DNA from: Sipunculus nudus
Lineage: Eukaryota; Annelida; Sipuncula; Golfingiida; Sipunculidae
DNA length: 64,000 nt
Assembly: GCA_026874595.1 (NCBI GenBank)
Contig: CM049313.1
Location: 70,176,659 to 70,240,658 of the forward strand
Direction: 5' to 3'
The position numbers and the translations under genes are program-made. The notes beneath the pieces were generated by a model, which saw only the letters and a program-made list of their open reading frames with translations, had not been told where the DNA came from and did not search any database. This document shows, one piece after another, positions 49,441-58,032 of this stretch. Numbering within the stretch: position 1 is the stretch's first letter; each line of letters opens with the position of its first letter.

Positions 49441-52008
49441 ATTTACAGTAATACTGTAATACGCGTTCTCAACTTCTTATGTTCTGTCCTTTGTTCAACT
49501 CCGTTCAAGACATTGTTGGAATTCGTTCATAAAATGCTACAGAAATCGTTCTTTTAAAGAAAGTACAGGAAAAAAGGAAACACAAGTAACCTCTTGTATT
49601 ATTCGTAAAAAATTAATTACCTGGACTTATTTAATAATATTCTCTCGCTTTTGTGAAGACAATTTTACTGGCCTTTATCTGTCGTTTCTCTGCTTCTCAT
49701 GTACCAAAGAGTTACGTTAGTTAAATCACAATTATAGCATTAAATGGCAAATCACCATAAATATACACATGACGCCCTTTACGGCCTGGCATCTTTATGA
49801 CGTGGTAATGACGCGTTGAATCTGCATTTAAAGACTAATATATCGCGCAGACCCTGGGTACGTTGAATCGTTTATATAGGTCAACAAGACATATTTATTT
49901 GTACAAAGTGAGACCACAGGGTGCAGGGAATTACTGTATAAGCGGACGTCGGCATTTTTGTCGGTCTTAAAATAGACATAAAGCCTTTTTTATGTCGCCA
50001 GAAAAACGATAATCTTCAGGTTTTTATCACTGTGGCTGCCACTGAGTTGATATGATTCTACATTCACTACTGTTCGGGTCATCTTAGTTTCTCTTCCAAT
50101 CAAGGCATTTATATATACATGTAAAAATATGTATATAATAATATTCAAGTGAATGATATTTAACAATATGTCGGGCTGTTGGAGACATCAAAGCCAGGAT
50201 GATCAGTGTTGTGTTGGTCTATACACACCGGCCTCGGTTCAACAGTCCATGCCAGGTCACTTCAAGAACAAAACCATCCGCTAATACCGGTCAATATATA
50301 TAGCTCTGTATTGATGAAATAACCGTACAATTGGATGTAATCCTTCGAATGGAAATTTGTATATACTGTTGTCAGGGTTCATAATACTTCAATGTTAACC
50401 TTTCCAGCGAAAAGGCATTAATCTATAGATTTGCCTTTACGCCAGAAAAATTGCCATTCCGTTATATAGATGTATCTTATCGTCATATAAAACTTTCAAT
50501 CAATCATTTCCGTTTTGAAATGTCTGTAGCACGGTTTACCTGTATTGTCCTGGTGTAGCGCCCGATTGGCTACACCCGGCAATTTTTATACTAAATACGC
50601 CGTTACTGAGAGTAGGCACGAGTAGCTAATAACGTATATTTCCTTACAAAGTAAGAATGGGGCTGGGGTTATAGACTGATTATCGACTCGGATACAAACC
50701 ACTGAGCTCAATGATTTCTTCAGTGCTGCAGAGCCCCTTATAGCGCGTGATAGTATAGTGAAACTTGGGTTTCCAAGGTATCGTACAATTTCGTTTTTGT
50801 GTATTTTTCATTATTTTTAATGTGGAAACATCTGGGAGTTCACCATTTCGCATATTGGTACAAAATGTAAAATGCCTTTCCGTCCTCATGTTTACCTGTC
50901 TGAGACAGGCGGAAAGGCGTTATTACGATCCCTGGTTATCCAAAGTACCTCAAAATTTTAATGGATTCCTCGGATATTTTCCTTACATTTAAACAAAATG
51001 TGTTCAGATTTTATTTGGCGTAAATTTGCTGACAGACATATCGAAGGTAAGGGATAAAGCCTCTCCGTACCTGGCAGTGGCGGTAAGCAAAAACTACAGG
51101 CATTACCCGGGTCTGACAAATTGTAAACGGACGCAGTCTGTCAAACGAGAAGCTATCTGGTGTATACCTTCACTGGGGATGTAAACTGAGTGGTGATAAA
51201 ACCATTTTGGAGTCTGTGGCGGACCGAAATGCTCTTATCTGTCAGACGTTAATATGTACACCACCGTTCACCCTCCGCAATCTGGCGCTGCTCGGGTTGA
51301 GCTGCAGGGACCACCAGAATCCTCTTTGTGAACGTTGTCGTTTTAAGTGTGCTCATCAGGAAGATACGTTTGCTATCCCCCGTGAGGTCACCATGGCTGT
51401 CAAAGAGACCGTATATTCCTCCCATATTCTGTTTTCCAGTGTCTCAGTTAGCTTCAGCGTCTTCCAGTTTCAACGTGACCGTCGGTTTTGGCGCTGACCG
51501 CCTCTTTAAAAGCTGTTCGATGCAGACTTTGTCTTGACATTACACGTAAATGCTCATGGACTTGAGTATAAAATCTTAAATATTTTGTAACCTCTTATAT
51601 TTAAACCTGACAAAGGATGGTATTTCAAGTGAGGTTTTAAATTTCTATAGGCCTACAGGTGAGAGGTCATTAGACTTTTTCGCCTTGATGGTTTGCTAGG
51701 AATTTGACAGATTTAATAAAGGTCATTATTATCGATTACCAGTAAAGTATCTCACCAGAGTTCGATTCAAGCCAAGTTCTGCTAATATTAATGAGGACAA
51801 AAGTTATGAGATTAACGACGGGCGTATTGTGCAATGCAGTCCCGTTTGCTTTTCTAACTCTATGCACTTTAAAACGCACGCTGTCGCACCCAGACATATA
51901 TGCACCTGCCTTACTGTCAGTTCTCGTATACAATGCTTATATAAATGAAAGCTATATATTGGTAGTTTTATCTCTGTTTAAAGCGAAAACTTATTTTATT
52001 AAATTGTA

Positions 52009-52929
52009 TCCTCAAGTCGGGATACTATGGTTTAAGCACGGTCGCGCCGCCGCCGCCGCCGCCGAGATTTCGTTTGGACGCGTTAACTCAAAAAATATTT
52101 TACGGATCTTTACCAAACTTGACATGTGCATAGATATGGGTGAGAGGACGAAGCCTATTTAAAATGAGGTCATGACCTTTACTAGGAGAATGACCTTGAC
52201 CTTGAATAGATCCATATTTGGGGAGAATCACACAAATTCTTAAATATCTAAAAAAAAATCTTTCCTGGATTGATCCAAAAACCATCTTGACCGAAGATCT
52301 AGGACAGTGTTGTCAGGTACCGGAAACTGGTGGCGCCACCTATTATCCTTTTCATGTTTTGGTGCCGTTTAATACCCCCATCATTCTCACTTTACAGTAC
52401 TGTGAGCATTATAAGTAAAAAACTAATGGACAGATTTATTTTATATTATGTATATATATAGACATGGGTTATGGGAAGATGTATATATATATTGTGGCCA
52501 TGACCTTTCCTATGAGAGTGGCCTTGACTTTGAATATTGTCATATATGGTGAAAATCACACTAAATCAGTAATATCTCAATAAGGGATTCATGGATTTGT
52601 CCAAAAATCAACTTGACCGAAGATCTTGGATAGTATTGTCATGTACCGGAAACTGGTGGCGCCACCTAGTATTTTTTACATGTTTTCGTGCCGTTTAATA
52701 CCCCATCATTGCCACCTAACAGTACTATGAGCATTATAAATAAAAAAACTAATGGACAGATTTCTTTCATATTATGCATATATGCATAGACATGGGTTAG
52801 GGGTGATGTATATTGAAATTGGGGTCATGACCTTTTCTATGAGAGTGACCTTTTCTATGAGAGTGGTCTGATATTAATGAAGATGGGGGGACTATTCTTA
52901 AAGGGGGTGGGGGATTAATTGTCTGGGGA
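52009..52929 (+). mobile_element. TCCCCAGACAA-type element, copy 1 (about 0.9 kb)
   Basis: It shares with 54270-55567 the start (GTCGGGATAC-ATGGTTTAAG), the block CTTGACATGTGCATAGATAT, the block GTACCGGAAACTGGTGGCGC and the end ATTGTCTGGGGAT. Its left end is damaged (TCCTCAAGTCGGG) and the right flank lacks TA. The interior holds two roughly 325-bp units with GGTGGCGCCACC at 52329 and 52655, and a (GCC)n run at about 52047-52063. Confidence 0.65.
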
Positions 52930-54269
52930 TCAGATCATAATGAAAAATGGAAAGCTCATGCAGTGGATGGTGATTTTAATGCTAGGAAAACTAAGTAATT
53001 AGTGTTATGTGCATACAAGATGAGCTTAAAATTAAAGAAAACGGTTGTTTATAAAATAATAACATTTATATATCGTTAAACTCGAAACCATTGGTATATT
53101 TCATATACAAAATTGACAATTACATATGCGCATAGCATGCTAATTGAGACAGATGAGTCCCATTTATTGTTTTTGACCTCGTTATCGAGCGCACCTGAAC
53201 AATTTAGTGTTACAAATCACAGTTAATCAGCGGAGAAACAGCGGGGGTGGTTCCGGTTAGCATCAATCACAGGCAAAAAGACGTCTCTTCTCTAGCTCTT
53301 ATTGACACGAGGGATAAAGAAAAATAGGTTTGTTGATTATAACTCAGCATGAAAACGGCATGTGTAGTCATAGCAAGACGTCATGTAACCATGTCTATTG
53401 GAGTTCCCATGACAGCCGTCAGCGAATGGAAATGTGCCATACTTGTCACAAGGAAGAAAGCAATAATTCAGTTTTTGTTCCAGAATACGGACGAATGTCC
53501 TGTTGCGGCATGGTACGATGTGACGTCTTAAGAAGATCCACATACTTTTGATAAGAAAACAAACGCTCATGATAGTCATTGGAATGTTTGTCATGTAATA
53601 AATTAAATATACATTCTCTGGCCCCGTTTTGTTTTAGTTGATTTTGTATAATTGAATTGTCTCTCCTTAATCTTGACATCTGCAAATATATGGCGATCCT
53701 TGACATTTGCGCCGTTTTATTATGTCATGCATGAATTCAAAATAAATTATTTCATTGGTTATTTCGTTATTAAATGTAAATCTAAGACCTAAACATGATC
53801 CCTTGCATAATAAATAAGTGCATGCATGTATTCAGCCAGTGATCGTGAGACCTATACAATAAACTTTTACATATATACCCCCCAAACAAGCCACGCTGTG
53901 TATAAGGACTGTAACAGTAATTTCTTATCTGTGAGGCCAATCAGTGTCGTGTTACCATTATCTGTATGAGCTCGGCGTGTGGTGCCGTGATCTATGACTC
54001 GCCAGGCGGACCAATCAGGGAGGCTCTTGCGGTTCCGTTTGAGTTTATTAGATAGTTTTCATTGCTTTGTACTACCGAGATTGTAGGTGTCTGGTTACAA
54101 GGTCTCAATGTTAAGTTAATATAACATATCCAGTATCCACTCAAGTGTCTTAACCGTGTTATAGTCGTTGTTTATTGTAAACATTTACACTATAGGTATG
54201 CAAAGATAGACAGTGACACCTGTCTTATAAGACCACCTGTGGAACTGATCAAAAGTGGTCTTAATTGTA

Positions 54270-55567
54270 TCCCCAGACAAAGTCGGGATACAATGGTTTA
54301 AGGATGGTCGCGGATCTTTACCACGGATCTTTACCAAACTTGACATGTGCATAGATATGGGTGAGAGGACGAAGTCTATTCGAAATGGGATCATGACCTA
54401 TACTAGGAGAGTTACCTTGATCATGAATAGGTCCATTTTTTTTTAAATCACACAAATTCTAAATTATCCTGAGTAATCTTACATGGATTTTTCCAAGAAT
54501 CAAGTTTACCGAAGATCCTGGATAGTGTTGTCATGTACCGGAAACTAGTGGCGCCACCTGTTATCCTTTTTCTTGTTTTTCGTGACGGTTAAAAACCCCA
54601 TCATGCACTTGACAGTACTGTGAGCATTATAAGTCTAAAATTAATGGATGGATTGGGCTGAAATTATGCATGTCCATAGACCTTGGATACCTCCATCTTA
54701 TATTAACGACTGGTGGCGCCATCTGCAATCGTTTTGCCGTGGCGTCCATCTGTACATGTGCTTTGGATAAAAATTGCTCATGTCTCCGGATAGGTTCAAG
54801 GTATTGGTCTGAAATTTGGCATGTCCAGCCATCTTGTAAAAGTTTCTCGTAAACCATACAGGTGGCGCAACCTACCTCCCCGTTTTTGTAGAATAAATTA
54901 CTGCCCTCTTCTAGGGAGAGATATGCTCTATGGGCCTGAAATTGTGTACAACCATAGATCTATGTCTTCCATCTTGTACTCAAGACTGGTGGCGCCATCT
55001 GCAATCGTTTTGCTGTGGCGTCCATCTGTGTATTTGCATTTGGTGAAAATTGCTCATATCTCCGGAGTGGTTTAAGGTTTTGGTCTGACTTTTGGCATGT
55101 CAACTATCTTGGAAAGTTTTCTCGTAAATCATACACGTGGCGCCCTCTACCTTCCGGTTTTTGTAGAATAAATCTGTGCATGTCCATAGATCTTGGCCAC
55201 CTCAATCTAGTATTCAAGACTGGTGGCGCCATCTGCCATTTTTTTCGTGTTGTCTCCATCCGTACATTTGTTTTAGGTGAAAATTGCTCATATCTGAGAA
55301 GTCATTTAATGTGTTGGTCTCCAATTTGACATGTCCATCCATCTTGAAGAGTTTCTTGTCAACCAGACAGGTAGCGACACATACCTTACAATTTTTACCT
55401 TACCATTTTTATTGTATATATTTATCCCCTTTTCTCAAGAGTGATTCACCGTATTTGGTGTGATAGGTGGAAAAACCCATAGTTGCTTGCAGAGTGTCAG
55501 AATATATATTCTGCTGAAGATGGGGGCCATATTCTTAGGGGGGGGGGGGATGGTAATTGTCTGGGGA
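54270..55567 (+). mobile_element. TCCCCAGACAA-type element, copy 2 (1.3 kb), TA-flanked
   Basis: TCCCCAGACAA at the left is matched by TTGTCTGGGGA at the right, an 11-bp perfect inverted repeat, with TA directly outside on both sides. Short inverted repeats plus TA suit a Tc1/mariner-like MITE, although the superfamily is inferred. The interior carries one GTACCGGAAACTAGTGGCGC unit, then three units with CTGGTGGCGCCATCTG (54712, 54988 and about 55221). No transposase is encoded. Confidence 0.7.
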
Positions 55568-55664
55568 TACTATGGCACCGATAATATGGTGCCGAGAAAT
55601 ATCTTGTTTACAGGGGCATGGTCCTTATCTACAGGTGGTTCGTGTTAGGTAGTTTTATTGTATA

Positions 55665-55809
55665 TGTAACGGGTGAAAATAGAAACCAGGCCCGAATGTG
55701 GGTTCGAACCCGTAACCTGTGACACACAAGTCAGACGTTCTACCGCTTCGCTAATAAAGCAAGCTTCACTAGCAAGGCCAGTAGGAACGCTTTTGTGTGT
55801 CCGGTTACA
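55665..55809 (-). repeat. 3' LTR of the TRIM (minus-strand sense)
   Basis: Same content as the other LTR: A box at 55753-55743, B box at 55711-55701, and a T run where the forward strand reads GGTGAAAATAG. The two differences from the 5' LTR are at base 11 (G for T) and in CTTCACTAG for CTTCGCTAG, both outside the A and B boxes. Confidence 0.8.
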
Positions 55810-55810
55810 T

Positions 55811-55825
55811 TCACCCCCTCTCCGA
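55811..55825 (-). other. Polypurine tract of the TRIM
   Basis: CGGAGAGGGGGTGAA on the minus strand directly precedes the downstream LTR. It is purine-rich as required for plus-strand priming. Confidence 0.65.
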
Positions 55826-55914
55826 GGACGTTCTGTCCCCAGAACGTGGGATCTATCCCGGGGGTCACACACGTGAACTGGGTGGGGCATCATGCCACGA
55901 CACCAACTCCCCGG

Positions 55915-55932
55915 ATCCCACCGCTGCCACCA
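55915..55932 (-). other. Primer-binding site matching tRNA-Leu(UAG)
   Basis: TGGTGGCAGCGGTGGGAT on the minus strand is complementary to the 3' end of animal tRNA-Leu(UAG) including CCA (ATCCCACCGCTGCCACCA), recalled from knowledge of that tRNA. It starts one base inside the LTR, where LTR elements place this site. Confidence 0.75.
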
Positions 55933-55933
55933 T

Positions 55934-56078
55934 TGTAACGGGTTAAAATAGAAACCAGGCCCGAATGTGGGTTCGAACCCGTAACCTGTGACACACAAGT
56001 CAGACGTTCTACCGCTTCGCTAATAAAGCAAGCTTCGCTAGCAAGGCCAGTAGGAACGCTTTTGTGTGTCCGGTTACA
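55934..56078 (-). repeat. 5' LTR of the TRIM (minus-strand sense), with A box, B box and T4 stop
   Basis: Reading the minus strand, TAGCGAAGCGG (56022-56012) fits the A-box consensus TRGYNNARNNGG, GGTTCGAACCC (55979-55969) fits the B box, and TTTT (55948-55945) follows. The A-to-B spacing of about 43 bases is that of a tRNA gene. The stretch between them (TAGAACGTCTGACTTGTGTG and on) looks tRNA-derived, but the acceptor ends do not pair, so it is not a working tRNA. Confidence 0.75.
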
Positions 56079-56814
56079 TATATATATATATATATAATAT
56101 CCATATATAGGCCTACTACCCCACCGCCAACCACAAAGTATATATTAGCGTTGTTTCAGCTATTATTAAAATTTGCAAGTAATAATTTCTTATAATGTAT
56201 AATAAAATGAAAATAATAAAACTGTTAACTGTTCACGCATGAATGCAACGCTAGAACAGAAGTCAGATCATGTTCTTGTATGGCAAATAATTAAGGAAAT
56301 ATTATGTTCGCATAATAAACATTTATATATGAATTTGGATGGGGAACACATTTTCATTATTCATGGCTGTATGGGTTTGATGCTTCAAGATAAAGAGGTA
56401 ATTGCTTCTGCAGCTGGACCTTAATTGGTGAATGAAGAGAGAGAATGTGAATATCACACAGACCCCACACCGGAGCAGATAAATCTGTCAGATCCAATAT
56501 ACACTGGGAAATTATATACAAGGAGCGATCCCTTTATAGTGTGCATGATGCCCTTGTCAGCTTGTCTTCCACGTATGGGTAGGCTTAGTGTACACATAAA
56601 AGTTTATTTCTTGGTTACTTAGACACACTTTGGATTAATTATTTATTAATGACCTTGCGATTATAAAATATATCATATTTCTGCGAGATGTTTCACAGTG
56701 GTTCTATTAATGATGTATGATATTCTGAGCCCATACATAGTATATGACATATATGGGCCTAAAAGAAGAGTTAAGGTGAGTTGCTCTGTGAATTTTTTGA
56801 AGATATATTATTTT

Positions 56815-56871
<57 letters not shown>

Positions 56872-57570
56872 TTATTTATTTATATTAAAAGGTTCCACAA
56901 ACTTGTGCCCAACTCCTCATTGAAAACATAATGCACACGTGCACATGAGAAAGATACATGAACCTTATTTCCTGCAAAGGATCAAAATATATATACACAC
57001 TCATTCATGAACATTCAAGAAATAAAATTGATAATTAGTCCTTGAAGCTTTAATTTAACCACATCCGGGCCATTAAGCTAGGTTCATTGGTCATGCACAA
57101 GTAAACAAAGAAAAAAAAAAGAAAATAAAAGAATGTACACATTTGATTTATGATGATGTCATGTATAAACATATTTTTGAAGTAACTACATACATATATA
57201 GCAAAAACAAAGATGGCGGATTTCTTTTTAAAGATGGCCGATCTTGAAAAGACATTTGATTAATAAAGAAATAGCCTATAACTTGCGAGTATATAAGAAA
57301 AGAAATAGCGTCGCACTATAGGTTATCATTCCCATGCATTTGTACTTTCTCTGATATTAACACGGGTGCATATACAAAAACTAAAGGGTGCTTGAAATCG
57401 GCAAAGGAACCTAACTATAGATAAATTAATGTAAACACCTAAATTTAAAAAGGTCTTGGTCCGCAACTTGTAACTTTTTTTATGCCGGTGAGCGTCTTTT
57501 ACAAAACATATGAGAGCGTCTTTTCATGGCATAAGCTATAGCTTGAAAATATGAATCTGATATAAATAGG

Positions 57571-57575
<5 letters not shown>
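56079..57575. other. AT-rich intronic sequence with (AT)n runs
   Basis: AT runs lie at 56079-56097 and 56826-56868. A span at 56239-56622 is open apart from one TAA at 56422 but has no recognised motif. Confidence 0.5.

Positions 57576-57620
<45 letters not shown>
57572..57620. repeat. (AT)n microsatellite just upstream of the propeptide exon
   Basis: An AT run that ends 26 bp before the splice acceptor. Confidence 0.95.
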
Positions 57621-57622
<2 letters not shown>

Positions 57623-57646
57623 ATATTTATCATCCTTTTTTTTCAG

Positions 57647-58032
57647 CTGCTTTCCTGCGTTCTTTGGATGATTACCATGTAGTGTTTCCAAGTCGCGTCA
57701 CGGAGGAGGGAAATTTTCTGTCTCACGTGATCCACCACGAGAGGACAATGGAGAGTACGAGGAGACGCCGAGATGTGTCCGAGCAAAATCGGCAATCTCC
57801 GGAGGAAAAAATTCATTATAAATTATCTGTGAAAAATATGGACCTACATTTACGTTTACAACCAAACGATCGTTTGTTGAGTCCATCAGTGATGGTAGAA
57901 AGGAGGAAAAGCCGATATCTCAATGTCTCGGATTCTAAATTACACAGGATATCACATAATCGATGTCATTTTACCGGAGACATAAAGAATCACGACCATT
58001 CCCGAGTGGCTTTGGCAACTTGCGGGGGACTG
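57647..58032 (+). CDS. ADAMTS-family metalloprotease, propeptide exon
   Basis: The exon lies between a strong acceptor (CATCCTTTTTTTTCAG) and donor (CTG|GTAAGT). It begins with two bases completing a codon, then encodes 128 residues and ends in phase 0. The protein matches the M12B/ADAMTS propeptide layout: DDYHVVFPSRV...GNFLSHV near the start, a polybasic TRRRRD (57757-57774) that could be a furin-type site, HYKLS...DLHLRLQPNDRLLSP in the middle, then RCHFTGDI and SRVALATCGGL, the paired cysteines and GL at the point where ADAMTS propeptides lead towards the furin site and catalytic domain. NVS (57922) is a possible N-glycosylation site. ADAMTS enzymes are secreted zinc proteases that process extracellular matrix. 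The zinc-binding HExxH, disintegrin-like and thrombospondin parts are outside the window. LHLRL-PN-RL...P resembles the ADAMTS2/3/14 group, but the subfamily is not resolved. Confidence 0.85.

Larger units (their letters stand above)
55665..56078 (-). mobile_element. Miniature LTR retrotransposon (TRIM) with tRNA-type promoter in its LTRs
   Basis: Two direct 145-bp repeats (55665-55809 and 55934-56078) begin TGTAAC and end GTTACA, a perfect 6-bp inverted repeat with LTR-type TG...CA ends. They differ at two positions only. They enclose 124 bp that, on the minus strand, begin (after one A) with TGGTGGCAGCGGTGGGAT and end with CGGAGAGGGGGTGAA, a primer-binding site and a polypurine tract in the correct places. 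There is no open frame for gag or pol, so this is a TRIM that would need proteins from another element. Near-identical LTRs imply a young insertion by LTR-element logic. Flanking AT repeats hide the target duplication (TATA possible). Confidence 0.88.
22774..57646 (+). other. Intron 1 of the ADAMTS gene, 34.9 kb (inferred)
   Basis: It is bounded by GTGAGT at 22774 and TTTTTTTTCAG ending at 57646. It contains most of the mobile elements and microsatellites listed separately. No further exon was recognised inside, although a small exon of length divisible by three cannot be excluded. Unlisted stretches (23.2-27.0, 28.3-31.2, 31.5-34.2, 34.4-38.1, 42.1-43.3, 44.0-45.3, 49.5-52.0 and 52.9-54.2 kb) are AT-rich with nothing recognised. 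Confidence 0.55.

Noticed and set aside
51207-51537. GC-richer frame with several cysteines
   Set aside because: No recognised family and no convincing splice sites; treated as chance.
53330-53706. Overlapping frames on both strands (60-86 codons)
   Set aside because: None shows a recognised domain or splice context, and opposite-strand overlap suggests chance.
55701-55760. A functional tRNA gene
   Set aside because: A and B boxes are good, but the acceptor arms do not pair and the anticodon arm is poor; it is duplicated exactly within LTRs.
55645-55998. 117-codon minus-strand frame over the LTR element
   Set aside because: It runs through LTR, primer site and polypurine tract; the element's structure explains the sequence without a protein.
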